Below are positions 43,658 through 52,707 of a DNA stretch of 64,000 nt, piece after piece. The notes under the pieces are model-generated. The model searched no databases. It had not been told where the DNA came from and saw only the letters and a list, made by a program, of their open reading frames with translations. The DNA is taken from NCBI GenBank assembly GCA_937884755.1, contig CAKZYJ010000114.1:1-64000 (forward strand). The letters are read 5' to 3'. Position numbers and translations under genes: made by a program. Numbering within the stretch: the stretch's first letter is position 1; each line of letters opens with the position of its first letter. This DNA comes from an uncultured Flammeovirgaceae bacterium. Its GTDB lineage: Bacteria > Bacteroidota > Bacteroidia > Cytophagales > Cyclobacteriaceae.

Positions 43658-45148
43658 ATGAACCCACTGAAAAAACTGGCTGGGCAAACTGCCCTCTACG
43701 GGGTTAGCACCATTCTGGGGCGAGTACTGAACTACGCCTTGGTTCCTATTCATACGAGTATATTTCTTGAAGGCCAGTACGGAAAACTGACAGATCTCTA
43801 TGCTTACGTAGCCTTCTTCAATATCGTGTATACCTTTGGGATGGAAACGGCCTATTTCCGCTTTGCCTCCCAGAAGAAGTATCAGTCGGAGCAACCACAA
43901 ATCTATCGCTCGGCGCTTAGCTGGGTGCTGTTGATCAGTTTTACGGTATCGGCATTATTATTCTGGCAGGCCCCGGCCATTGCTCAGTGGTTGGATTATC
44001 CTCAGGATGCGCATATCGTCCGTTGGTTAGCGGTTATTCTGTTGTTGGATGCTTTCGTAGCGATTCCTTTCGCTCGGCTGAGATTGGAGAATCAGGCTCG
44101 TTGGTTTGCCATTACCAAACTGGCTAATATTGGTTTGCAGGTAGGTTTACAACTGGTTTTCTTACTACTTCTGCCTAAGTTTCTGGATGTATCTACTTGG
44201 TTTCCTGATGAAGTCGGAAAGATTAGCGTCAGCTTCATATTCCTGGCTAATCTGATGGCTAGTATCATAACCCCGTTATTCCTGTGGCAGTGGCTAACTG
44301 ACTATCAACCGGTGCTGGATCGTCGATTTGTGAAGCCGATGCTAGTGTACGCTACCCCGATCTTGTTGATGGGACTGGCCGGTATGGTGAACGAACGCAT
44401 CGATATTATTTTATTCGCTGATCTGTTGCCGGAGAACTTCTATCCTGGAAAAACTCCTAAAGAGGCATTGGGTACCTATAGTGCCAGTGTGAAGATGAGC
44501 ATCTTTATGCTGCTGGCCATCCAGGCGTTTCGCTACGCGGGCGAACCTTTTTTCTTTTCCGGGGCAGAAGATAAAAATGCTCCCACCTTGTTTGCACAGG
44601 TAATGCATTACTTTACCCTATTCAGCATTCTGATTTTAGTAGCTGTAAGTATCAATGTGGAGTTGATCGGATCACTTTTCCTGCGTCGGGAAGGGTATCG
44701 GGATGCGTTGTACATTGTGCCGTTTCTGCTGTTCGGAAAGCTACTCTATGGTATCTATGTCAATCTCTCGGTGTGGTTTAAGCTCACTGACCGAACCTAC
44801 TTCGGAACCATTATCGCTACGGTAGGCGCTATTGTTACCCTAACCATAAATATTTTACTAATTCCCGTACTCGGATATTTTGGTTGTGCTATCGCCAGTA
44901 TTGCCTGCTACGGAGTGATGTCTTTGGTTTGTTACTACTACGGCAAAAGGTATTATCCAATTCCGTATTTCTTCGGTCCGTCGCTCATCTACCTGCTAGC
45001 CGGAGTGGGCTTGATTTATCTGGCATTTACCGTAGATTTGCCCTCAATCTGGTGGGAAAACATCCTGAATATCGGTTTAACGCTGCTGTTTGCCTTGGTT
45101 GTTTTTCTGCGGGAAAAAAGAAATTTGCGCACCTACAGTAAAGCCTAA
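43658..45148 (+). CDS. Oligosaccharide flippase / lipopolysaccharide biosynthesis membrane protein (MOP superfamily)
   Basis: A 496-residue membrane protein with about 14 hydrophobic segments, of the Wzx/MOP exporter group. Starts [33 protein letters not shown], the classic flippase N-terminus, followed by [13 protein letters not shown]. It would flip lipid-linked glycan across the inner membrane. dut follows 8 bases downstream; this flippase-dut-nucleotidyltransferase order is common in Bacteroidota. Confidence 0.9.
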   Translation: MNPLKKLAGQTALYGVSTILGRVLNYALVPIHTSIFLEGQYGKLTDLYAYVAFFNIVYTFGMETAYFRFASQKKYQSEQPQIYRSALSWVLLISFTVSALLFWQAPAIAQWLDYPQDAHIVRWLAVILLLDAFVAIPFARLRLENQARWFAITKLANIGLQVGLQLVFLLLLPKFLDVSTWFPDEVGKISVSFIFLANLMASIITPLFLWQWLTDYQPVLDRRFVKPMLVYATPILLMGLAGMVNERIDIILFADLLPENFYPGKTPKEALGTYSASVKMSIFMLLAIQAFRYAGEPFFFSGAEDKNAPTLFAQVMHYFTLFSILILVAVSINVELIGSLFLRREGYRDALYIVPFLLFGKLLYGIYVNLSVWFKLTDRTYFGTIIATVGAIVTLTINILLIPVLGYFGCAIASIACYGVMSLVCYYYGKRYYPIPYFFGPSLIYLLAGVGLIYLAFTVDLPSIWWENILNIGLTLLFALVVFLREKRNLRTYSKA

Positions 45149-45156
45149 CCAATTCT

Positions 45157-45594
45157 ATGATTGAAGTAAAAATTGTCAACCAATCTGGTCACCCTCTGCC
45201 GGCTTACCAAACCGAACACGCGGCGGGCATGGATGTGCATGCCGCTATTAAAACCCCCATCACCTTACAGTCGCTGGAACGCGCCCTGATTAGTACCGAG
45301 TTTTTCATTGAACTGCCCGTAGGGTACGAAGCCCAAGTACGTCCTCGCAGTGGGTTAGCCTACAAACACGGCCTCACTGTACTAAACAGTCCCGGAACCA
45401 TTGATGCCGACTATCGCGGAGAGGTAAAAGTACTGCTGGTTAATTTGTCGAATGAGGCCTACACCGTGCAACCGGGTGAAAGAATCGCCCAGGTGGTAGT
45501 AGCCAAACACGAACAGGTAGTCTGGCAGGAAGTAGAATCACTCAGTGAAACTACCCGCGGTGCTGGCGGCTACGGAAGCACGGGACACTCTTAA
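45157..45594 (+). CDS. dut: dUTP diphosphatase
   Basis: A 145-residue trimeric dUTPase that keeps uracil out of DNA. The five motifs are present: [46 protein letters not shown], and the C-terminal P-loop-like [12 protein letters not shown]. Full length, cytoplasmic. It is tightly linked to the flippase gene. Confidence 0.96.
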   Translation: MIEVKIVNQSGHPLPAYQTEHAAGMDVHAAIKTPITLQSLERALISTEFFIELPVGYEAQVRPRSGLAYKHGLTVLNSPGTIDADYRGEVKVLLVNLSNEAYTVQPGERIAQVVVAKHEQVVWQEVESLSETTRGAGGYGSTGHS

Positions 45595-45595
45595 C

Positions 45596-45690
45596 AATGG
45601 GCAATTTACAGTGACCAGTGACCAGTGACCAATTAAACATTTGAACTATTGAGCAATCGAGCCATTGAACAATAGAACATTCGGGTAATC
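45596..45690. repeat. Intergenic repeats including three tandem AGTGACC units
   Basis: AGTGACC is repeated three times without change at 45610-45630. Further on, ACTATTGAGCAATCGAGCCATTGAACAATAGAAC (split here at AGCC) forms a small inverted repeat with ATTGAGCAAT- and TTGAACAAT-type words that also occur at 16030-16165 and 29430-29515. Confidence 0.55.
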
Positions 45691-45836
45691 GCTACCAACG
45701 ATCATCCAGCGTAATAAATCACTCTATTTCAATTTTTTTAGCCCAGTGCGCGAGAGTAACTTGTGCACAACTTTTCAATAGTTTAATAACTGTCAACTAT
45801 CCATTATCAATCAGGCGCCGAGTGCTTTCAACTAAT

Positions 45837-46853
45837 ATGAGAATTATTGTTCCTATGGCGGGCATGGGCAAGCGCATGCACCCGCATACCCTTACTATTC
45901 CTAAACCATTGATTCCCATTGCTGGTAAACCTATTGTGCATCGGCTAGTAGAGGACATTGCTAAAGTAGTACAACAGCCGATCGAAGAGGTTGGCTTTGT
46001 GATTGGTCGCAGCTTTGGCGAAGAAGTGGAAGAAAGCCTGCGCTACGTGGCAAAATCTATTGGGGCCACTGGGAAAATCTATTATCAGGACGAAGCGTTG
46101 GGAACCGCCCACGCACTTTACTGTGCTAAGGAGTTACTGGATGGCAACGTGATTGTAGCCTACGCTGATACTTTGTTTCGGGCTGATTTTACGTTGGATG
46201 CCGAGCAGGACGGCATTGTGTGGGTACAGAAAGTAGCCAACCCATCGGCCTTTGGAGTGGTACAGGTGAATGAAGAGAACACGATTATCGACTTTGTAGA
46301 GAAACCAAGCACTTTCGTTTCGGACCTAGCTATTATCGGGATCTACTACTTTCGTGATGGGACTTTTCTTCGCAATGAGTTACAATACCTGATTGACAAT
46401 AACATTATGAACTCCGGCGAGTATCAGATTACTAATGCGCTAGAGAATATGAAGAATAAAGGCGTGCGCTTTGTACCGGGGCAGGTAGATGAATGGCTTG
46501 ATTGCGGAAATAAGGACGCTACCGTCCACACCAACCAGCGGTATTTGCAGTACATTCAGCAGGATTTGAATATGCCTGAGTCAGTAAGCACCAAAGAATC
46601 AATCATTATTCCGCCGGTGTATCTGGGCGAAAACGTGAAGCTGGTCAATTCGGTTATTGGCCCGCACGTATCCATCGGCGATAATACCGAAGTGAGTAAT
46701 TCTCGCATCCAAAACAGCATTGTGCAGACCAACACAGTAGTAGCTAACGCTAATCTAGAGAATTCTATGCTCGGAAACTTTGTTACCCTCAAGTTAAGTT
46801 CTTCCGATCTAAGCATTGGCGATTATAACTCCGTGGTAGAAAATATGCACTGA
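45837..46853 (+). CDS. Sugar-phosphate nucleotidyltransferase
   Basis: A 338-residue enzyme that activates a sugar-1-phosphate with NTP. The start is ATG 45837 (MRIIVPMAGMGKRMHPHT), which carries the G-x-G-x-R-x nucleotide loop; a GTG 15 bases upstream is less good. IPKPLIPIAGKPI, YADTLFRAD, and EKPSTFVSDLAIIGIYYF are family typical. The C-terminal 80 residues (IIPPVYLGENVKLVNSVIGPHVSIGDNTEVSNSRI) form a hexapeptide left-handed helix, as in glucose-1-phosphate thymidylyl- or uridylyltransferases. It feeds the envelope glycan made nearby. Confidence 0.88.
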   Translation: MRIIVPMAGMGKRMHPHTLTIPKPLIPIAGKPIVHRLVEDIAKVVQQPIEEVGFVIGRSFGEEVEESLRYVAKSIGATGKIYYQDEALGTAHALYCAKELLDGNVIVAYADTLFRADFTLDAEQDGIVWVQKVANPSAFGVVQVNEENTIIDFVEKPSTFVSDLAIIGIYYFRDGTFLRNELQYLIDNNIMNSGEYQITNALENMKNKGVRFVPGQVDEWLDCGNKDATVHTNQRYLQYIQQDLNMPESVSTKESIIIPPVYLGENVKLVNSVIGPHVSIGDNTEVSNSRIQNSIVQTNTVVANANLENSMLGNFVTLKLSSSDLSIGDYNSVVENMH

Positions 46854-46864
46854 TTCATCGTACC

Positions 46865-46911
46865 TACGCGTACTATCGCGGTAAACATTATCGTTGCTAG
46901 TACGTGTACGG
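46865..46911. repeat. Hairpin after the nucleotidyltransferase gene
   Basis: TACGCGTACTA and TAGTACGTGTA form an 11-bp stem with one G.U pair. It follows the stop by about 12 bases and precedes the -7-like TATATTCG of the TPR gene. It could mark a 3' end. Confidence 0.45.
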
Positions 46912-46999
46912 ATTTACTGATACCAGTAACTGTTGTATATTCGCCCTATGGCAAGCAACGATCGGAAGTTAGGCTTTAGGAGCCTGAGAAGTTGATAGT

Positions 47000-48721
47000 A
47001 TGAAAACAATTTACCTCCTGAGAAGTATCTGGCTTGGCTGCGCGCTTCTGCTGATAGCGACATCCAGTACTCTCGCCCAAAAAAATAAAGCTTCGCGCGA
47101 AGAGCGTAAGGTGCGAGAAGCTACCTATTACTTCACCGAAGGGGTAAAATACGATATTCTAGAAGACTACGAGAAAGCGTTAGCGCTATTTGAGAAGTCG
47201 CTGGAGAGTGATCCGGACAACGCGGCGGCTCACTACAAGATTGCATCCATCTTATCCCGACAGGGTATACTGGATGATGCGCTGTCGCACGCCAACCAGG
47301 CGATTGAACTGAATCCCGATAACAAGTACTATTATCTTACCAAAGCTGAAATTCTCACTCAGCAGTCTAATTTTGAGGGAGCAGCCCAAGTGTACGAAAC
47401 CTTAATTGATCGACTGGATAAAACCGACGATTACTTATTCGATCTGGCTGCTTTGTATTTGTATCAGCAAAACTTTGATCAGTCAATAGAAGCCTATAAT
47501 CGTATTGAGCAGAAATACGGTTTGTTGCCAGAAGTAGTAGTGGCCAAGCAACGAATCTATTTGCAGCAGAACAAACTAGACAAGGCCATAGAAGAAGGAG
47601 AACGCCTGATTGAAGCTATGCCGGGTGAAAGCGACTACGTAATTGCTTTGGCTGAAATCTTTATTTCTAATGGTAAAGACCAGGAGGCTATCCCATATTT
47701 GGAAGAATTACTGGAAATGGCTCCTGATAATCCCGAAGCGGAATTATTGCTGGCTAAGATATACCAGAATCAGGGTAATGATGCCGAAGCTGAAAAGCAC
47801 ATGGGGGCAGCATTTACCAACCCGAATCTCAACTTAAAACTTAAGTTAGAGTTAGTTGCCAAATACATTCAGGAACTTCCTGACCCAGAAACTGAACAAT
47901 TGCTAACTACGCTTACTGATAATATTCTTGAGTCGCATCCCGACGAAGCGGAGGCGTACATCCTAAAGGGCGACTTCATGAACGCCATCGACAGTGCCCG
48001 TCAGGCTCGTAATTACTACTTACAGTCGCTCAACTACGATGAGACTAATTTTGATGTTTGGCAAAACATGCTGACCATTGAGTTTCAGACGTTGCAGGAA
48101 ACCGATAGTGTGGTGAAGCACTCGGAGCAGGCACTAGAGTTGTTTCCGAATCAGGCTATTGTGTATTTTTATAATGGGGCGGCTCACGCTGCTTTGCAGA
48201 ACTTTGATGAAGCGGCCTATTCGCTCGACCAGGCCCGTCGGCTATCCAATAACCGGGAGCTAACGCTGTACTGTAATATCTATCTGGGCGATGTATACAA
48301 CGGCTTGGAGCAGTACGAAAAGTCAGAAGAAGCCTACGAAGCGGTGCTGAAGGCAGACCCGAGTAACGATTACGTACTGAATAACTATAGCTATTTTCTG
48401 GCATTGCGGCAGGAAAAACTACCCTATGCCAAGCAACTTTCTACCCGTTTGCTTGAACTAAATCCGAATAATGCTAATTATCTGGATACCCATGGTTGGG
48501 TTTTATACATGCTGGGAGAGTATAAGCAAGCCCGAAAGTATATTGAACGAGCGTTGGAGCAGGGAGCCAGTAGTGGTGAAGTAGTAGAGCACTACGGAGA
48601 CATACTTTTTAAGCTGGGCGAAGTAGACGAGGCCGTGCAGCAGTGGATGAAAGCCAAAGGCATGGATGATGCTTCCGAACTTATTGACAAGAAAATTGCC
48701 GATCGAAAACTATACGAATAA
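47000..48721 (+). CDS. Secreted tetratricopeptide repeat protein
   Basis: A 573-residue exported protein with a signal peptide (WLGCALLLIATSSTLAQ) and about a dozen TPR units, e.g. YDILEDYEKALALFEKSLESDPDNAAAHYKIA, YVIALAEIFISNGKDQEAIPYLEELLEMAPDNPEAELLLAKIY and NYLDTHGWVLYMLGEYKQARKYIERALEQG. It is a regular protein-binding scaffold, likely periplasmic. It lies at the head of a conserved Bacteroidota gene order (TPR, DUF4292, M23-like) and overlaps the DUF4292 frame by 56 bases. The coding strand and family are clear; the partner is not. Confidence 0.88.
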   Translation: MKTIYLLRSIWLGCALLLIATSSTLAQKNKASREERKVREATYYFTEGVKYDILEDYEKALALFEKSLESDPDNAAAHYKIASILSRQGILDDALSHANQAIELNPDNKYYYLTKAEILTQQSNFEGAAQVYETLIDRLDKTDDYLFDLAALYLYQQNFDQSIEAYNRIEQKYGLLPEVVVAKQRIYLQQNKLDKAIEEGERLIEAMPGESDYVIALAEIFISNGKDQEAIPYLEELLEMAPDNPEAELLLAKIYQNQGNDAEAEKHMGAAFTNPNLNLKLKLELVAKYIQELPDPETEQLLTTLTDNILESHPDEAEAYILKGDFMNAIDSARQARNYYLQSLNYDETNFDVWQNMLTIEFQTLQETDSVVKHSEQALELFPNQAIVYFYNGAAHAALQNFDEAAYSLDQARRLSNNRELTLYCNIYLGDVYNGLEQYEKSEEAYEAVLKADPSNDYVLNNYSYFLALRQEKLPYAKQLSTRLLELNPNNANYLDTHGWVLYMLGEYKQARKYIERALEQGASSGEVVEHYGDILFKLGEVDEAVQQWMKAKGMDDASELIDKKIADRKLYE

Positions 48722-49517
48722 CCTGTTCCAGTTAAGCGTATCGCGACTGTTTGTCGGGATTATGTTGCTAGCTCTTGCTGCCAGTTGTAGTAAAAAAATT
48801 ACTGGAGTTGATCGCGGCGGAGTAAAAGCCGACGCGCTTCAGATTGAAAACGTTGACTTTGAATATCTGACCGCGAGTAGCAAAATAAAATTTCGTAGCG
48901 ACGAGCAGAACGTAAACGCAACGGCCAACATCCGGATGAAAAGGGATAGCGTGATCTGGATTTCCGTAACGCCCGGATTTGGTATTGAAGCGGCTCGGGC
49001 TATCATCAATCGGGACTCTTTAGCCCTGATAAACCGGCTGGAAAAGGAATACCGTAGCTATAATTTCCAGGAATTAAGTAAAAAATATAATTTTACGATT
49101 AACTACGACCTACTACAGGCAGTGTTGCTAGGCGATATGCCCCGCTCTATTGTAGCTGATGACCAGGTGAAGCAGGAAACGAACTACTTTGTGGTTCGGC
49201 AGGAAGAAGGCCCCATTACGATTGACAACTTCATTGATCGGCAACTGATGAAAGTAGAACGCATCGCAATGGTAGAGAAAGATGCGAACGGATCAGCAAA
49301 AAATCGAGGCGGAAAAAACACGCTTAACCTACAGTACAGCGATTTTAAGCAGTTGGATGAAGAAATATTGCCATTTAGTAATTTGGTTTCTCTGGACTAT
49401 CGGCAGCAGGGCCGAAAGCGTAGGACACAAATTGACATTGAGCATAAAAAAGTTTCTATTGTTGATCAGGCCTTACGGTTTCCTTTCAATGTTCCCGATA
49501 AGTACGCCCGGCGGTAG
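48666..49517 (+). CDS. DUF4292 lipoprotein
   Basis: About 283 residues, Bacteroidota-specific, function unknown. A lipobox-like ALAASCSKK follows a hydrophobic stretch (SRLFVGIMLLALAASC). The domain carries NVDFEYLTASSKIKFRSDEQNVNATANIRMKRDSVIWISVTP, a beta-rich fold resembling LolA/LppX lipoprotein carriers. Later NYFVVRQEEGPITIDNFIDRQLMKVERIAM and LVSLDYRQQGRKRRTQIDIEHKKVSI. The start is unsure: the ATG at 48666 overlaps the TPR gene by 56 bases, and no other in-frame ATG precedes the lipobox except the one inside it. Its 3' end overlaps the EnvC-like gene by 29 bases. Confidence 0.82.
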   Translation: MMLPNLLTRKLPIENYTNNLFQLSVSRLFVGIMLLALAASCSKKITGVDRGGVKADALQIENVDFEYLTASSKIKFRSDEQNVNATANIRMKRDSVIWISVTPGFGIEAARAIINRDSLALINRLEKEYRSYNFQELSKKYNFTINYDLLQAVLLGDMPRSIVADDQVKQETNYFVVRQEEGPITIDNFIDRQLMKVERIAMVEKDANGSAKNRGGKNTLNLQYSDFKQLDEEILPFSNLVSLDYRQQGRKRRTQIDIEHKKVSIVDQALRFPFNVPDKYARR

Positions 49518-50733
49518 AAAGAACTACTGGTTGAGTGTGCTAATGATATTTTTTATCAGCTTATCCTCGATAAGTTGGGCTCAACAGGCATCTCCAACCC
49601 GCAAACAACTGGAGAAAGAGAAGAAAGAGAATCTCCAGCGCATCAAAGAAGCCCAGCGGATTCTTTCCGAAACATCCTCGCGCCGCGAAAGCAGCATTGG
49701 GCAACTGAACGCCATTAACGAGCAAATCAAAGCCCGCGAATCACTCATTCGTTCTATTAGTCAGGAACTATCTTTATTAGAAGTACAAATTACTGAGTTA
49801 GGTAGCGTAATTACCGCACTGGAAGAAGACTTGGTGAACCTGAAGCAGGAATATGCCTACATGGTGTACGCCGCTAGTAAAACCAGTAATAGCTATGACC
49901 GTCTTACCTTCCTGTTTTCTGCAAAAACATTTAACCAACTTTTTCGGCGGATTAAGTATATGCAGCAGTACTCTCAGGCTCGAAAGAACCAAGTGAATCA
50001 GATTCAGAAGGTTCGAGAAACGCTGATTAACCAGCGAGAGGCTATTGAAAGCAAACGACTGGAGCAGCAGGTACTGCTTGATCAACAGGTGATTGCTAAC
50101 CAGGACTTGATTGCCCTGAAGACCAAACAACGGGCGGTAGTCCGGGATTTAAGCCGGAAAGAAGAACAGCTTAAAAAAGAAGTTGCTTCTCGCCGTAGCG
50201 ATGTTCAGCGCTTAGAGCAATTGATTGCCGAACTCATTAAAAAAGAGATGGAGGAAAGTGCAAGGAGCAAAACCGAAAATGCGGTGGCACTCAATACCTC
50301 GAAGGAAGAACTCTCTACCTCTTTCGCCAAAAATAAATCGCAACTGCGCTGGCCGGTTAAATCAGGCTTTATTTCCCAACGGTTTGGCAACAATCCGCAC
50401 CCAGTGATGAAAAATATTTTGGTGCCTAACGATGGCGTGGATATCCAGACCAACCAGAATGCTGAAGTAAATGCGGTGTTCGACGGAATAGTGATTGCCA
50501 TTACCCCAATTCCGGGGCCGGGTAACAGTAAAGCGGTGATTATGCAGCACGGTGAGTACTTCACAGTATATTCTCGACTAAAGGATGTAAACGTCCAAAA
50601 AGGACAAGCGGTGCGCGCCGAAGAACCCGTAGGTATGGTAAATACCGACTCGGATGGTATCTCCGCCCTACAATTCCAAATCTGGCATAATCAACAAAAA
50701 CTTAACCCCGAGCCTTGGTTGCAAAGAAGGTAG
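49489..50733 (+). CDS. EnvC-like murein hydrolase activator with degenerate LytM/M23 domain
   Basis: About 414 residues from ATG 49489 (signal peptide with LMIFFISLSSISWAQ). Residues about 35-270 form long coiled coils (RKQLEKEKKENLQRIKEAQRIL, KQRAVVRDLSRKEEQLKKEVASRRSD). The C-terminal LytM domain starts at RWPVKSGFISQRFGNNPHP, but the zinc ligands are changed: H-x3-D is NDGVD and the H-x-H is QFQ. That fits an EnvC-type activator that lacks its own hydrolase activity and switches on an amidase for cell division. It overlaps DUF4292 at its 5' end and is followed by an inverted repeat. Confidence 0.88.
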   Translation: MFPISTPGGRKNYWLSVLMIFFISLSSISWAQQASPTRKQLEKEKKENLQRIKEAQRILSETSSRRESSIGQLNAINEQIKARESLIRSISQELSLLEVQITELGSVITALEEDLVNLKQEYAYMVYAASKTSNSYDRLTFLFSAKTFNQLFRRIKYMQQYSQARKNQVNQIQKVRETLINQREAIESKRLEQQVLLDQQVIANQDLIALKTKQRAVVRDLSRKEEQLKKEVASRRSDVQRLEQLIAELIKKEMEESARSKTENAVALNTSKEELSTSFAKNKSQLRWPVKSGFISQRFGNNPHPVMKNILVPNDGVDIQTNQNAEVNAVFDGIVIAITPIPGPGNSKAVIMQHGEYFTVYSRLKDVNVQKGQAVRAEEPVGMVNTDSDGISALQFQIWHNQQKLNPEPWLQRR

Positions 50734-50736
50734 CAA

Positions 50737-50792
50737 TGTGTTCAGGTGTTTAAGTGTTCATGTAACTTTGGACACTTAAACACCTGAACACA
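50737..50792. repeat. Perfect 21-bp inverted repeat, GTGTTCAGGTG family (copy 2)
   Basis: Arms 50737-50757 and 50772-50792 are perfect complements around a 14-nt loop, starting 4 bases after the EnvC-like stop codon. The loop start (TCATGTAA) and arm (ACACCTGAACAC) match the copy at 33480-33530. No T-run follows. Confidence 0.8.
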
Positions 50793-50959
50793 CTATTATT
50801 CAATTCGGTGAACTTTTAGATTCTCGATTTTCTTTGCTAAGAAAGTCCTACTTTGGCAAAAGTATTGTTAATTGTTTAGGTAAAGCGAAAAGCGTACTCA
50901 ATTATTCCTTATATTTATCCTTTAGCTACTGTACGTAGTTTATTAAAACTGAAATTGAT

Positions 50960-51166
50960 ATGATTACTAATTTTGCGTTTGTAGGCGGTTTAGGCGGTTG
51001 GGAAATTCTCTTGATTGTCTTGGTATTACTTATTTTCTTTGGGGCTAAGCGCATTCCGGAGCTAGCCAAAGGGCTAGGCCGAGGTATCCGTGAGTTTAAG
51101 GATGCAACCAAAGAAATAAAGGACGAGATTGAAGAAGGAACCCGAACCACTACCACTAAGTCGTAA
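50960..51166 (+). CDS. tatA: Sec-independent protein translocase subunit TatA
   Basis: A 68-residue pore-forming subunit of the twin-arginine pathway. The family shape is exact: LGGWEILLIVLVLLIFFGAKRIPELAKGLGRGIREFK, one membrane helix with the FGAKRIPELA hinge, then an amphipathic helix and an acidic tail. The only clear Tat signal in the window is on the PhoX protein at 58526 (RRTFLRQ). tatC is not seen. The frame overlaps gatA by 38 bases. Confidence 0.94.
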   Translation: MITNFAFVGGLGGWEILLIVLVLLIFFGAKRIPELAKGLGRGIREFKDATKEIKDEIEEGTRTTTTKS

Positions 51167-52601
51167 ACATCTGGCATTTACTTCATTTCGTGATATACAG
51201 CAACTCCTTCAGGAAAAATCCATCTCCTGCCAGCAGGTTGTTGAATACTATCTCACTAATATTCGTGAGCAAGCTCAACTTGGGGCGTTTGTAGAAGTTT
51301 ACGAAGCCGAGGCGCAAGCTCAGGCCAAAGAAGTTGATATAAAAATTTCCCAGGGAAGAGCAGGCCGTTTAGCCGGTATGGTAATTGGCCTTAAAGATGT
51401 TCTCTGCCTGCGCAATCATCCAGTACAGGGTGGAAGCCAGATTTTAAACGGTTTTCGTTCGCAGTTTACCGCTACCGCCGTTCAGCGCCTGCTCGACGAA
51501 GATGCGATTATCATCGGTCGGCAAAATTGTGATGAGTTTGCGATGGGTTCATCTACTGAAAACTCATCCTTCTTTCCTACCCGTAATGCGGCTAACCCGA
51601 ACCGGGTACCCGGTGGTTCTTCCGGTGGCTCAGCGGTAGCCGTGCAGGCCCACATGTGTACTGCCTCGCTGGGTTCTGATACCGGCGGATCTATCCGTCA
51701 ACCGGCAGCTTTCTGCGGCTTAGTCGGTCTAAAACCTACTTATTCTCGAGTCTCCCGCCACGGGCTTATCGCCTACGCTTCTTCCTTTGACGTAATCGGA
51801 ACGCTGACGCATACTGTAGAAGACTCCGCTTTATTGTTGGAGATTATGGCTGGGCCTGATGAATATGATAGCACAGTTTCCCAGAAAGCAGTACCCGCTT
51901 ACACCCAATTTCTTTCTGCTGATTCTAAACCACGTAAAATTGCTTACCTGCAAAATACGCTTAGTCATGAGGGCATTCATCCTGATATAATACAGAAGAC
52001 TGAGCAGGCACTTGATTCTCTTCGTCAGGATGGGCATATACTGGAGCCGATAGATTTTCCGTTGTTGGAATACGTGTTGCCTACGTACTATATTCTGACC
52101 ATGGCTGAGGCTAGTTCTAATCTGTCTCGCTTCGATGGGGTGCGTTACGGATACCGTAGTCCGAAGAGTCATACGATGGAAGCAATGTACAAGAAAACCC
52201 GAACCGAAGCGTTTGGAGAAGAGGTACAGCGGCGAATAATGCTAGGAACATTCGTACTAAGCGCAAGTTACTATGATGCTTACTACACTAAGGCACAGAA
52301 AGTGCGCCGTTTGCTGCAAAATGCCACGCGTGATATATTGAAAGAGTATGATTTTATAGTGCTTCCCACCACTCCAACTCCAGCCTTTAAACTGGGTGAG
52401 CGGGCTACACCAATTGAGATGTATTTGGCCGACTTATTCACGGTGCAGGCATCTATCGCCGGGGTTTCGGCTATTTCAATTCCGGTAGGAAATAGCCAGG
52501 AGGGATTGCCGGTGGGGTTACAGATGATTGCTGGGGCATTTGGGGAGGCAGAGCTAATGTCATTCGCTTATCATTTTATGAACAAGCACCCGCTAAACTA
52601 A
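51129..52601 (+). CDS. gatA: Aspartyl/glutamyl-tRNA amidotransferase subunit A
   Basis: A 490-residue amidase-signature enzyme that makes Gln-tRNA(Gln) or Asn-tRNA(Asn). The Ser-Ser-Lys triad is in place: Lys in VIGLKDVLCLRN, and the serines in VPGGSSGGSAVAV and GSDTGGSIRQPAAFCGLVGLKPTYSRVSRHGLIAYASSFD. The C-terminal region (LPTTPTPAFKLGE, LADLFTVQASIAGVSAISIPVG) is typical of GatA rather than a free amidase. The start is TTG 51129, overlapping tatA; no ATG is near. gatB and gatC lie elsewhere. Confidence 0.93.
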   Translation: MKKEPEPLPLSRKHLAFTSFRDIQQLLQEKSISCQQVVEYYLTNIREQAQLGAFVEVYEAEAQAQAKEVDIKISQGRAGRLAGMVIGLKDVLCLRNHPVQGGSQILNGFRSQFTATAVQRLLDEDAIIIGRQNCDEFAMGSSTENSSFFPTRNAANPNRVPGGSSGGSAVAVQAHMCTASLGSDTGGSIRQPAAFCGLVGLKPTYSRVSRHGLIAYASSFDVIGTLTHTVEDSALLLEIMAGPDEYDSTVSQKAVPAYTQFLSADSKPRKIAYLQNTLSHEGIHPDIIQKTEQALDSLRQDGHILEPIDFPLLEYVLPTYYILTMAEASSNLSRFDGVRYGYRSPKSHTMEAMYKKTRTEAFGEEVQRRIMLGTFVLSASYYDAYYTKAQKVRRLLQNATRDILKEYDFIVLPTTPTPAFKLGERATPIEMYLADLFTVQASIAGVSAISIPVGNSQEGLPVGLQMIAGAFGEAELMSFAYHFMNKHPLN

Positions 52602-52707
52602 CGCGGGTAAGTAAAAACCACTTTATTTAGTCAAGCTTTTTCATTAAATTGTACAGAATTTGTTTAGATATAGGTGCAGTAAAGTACCAGGATAAATTAG
52701 ATTGATA

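Noticed and set aside
45610-45630. Three AGTGACC tandem units as a CRISPR or satellite start
   Set aside because: Only three 7-bp units with no spacers; too short for an array.
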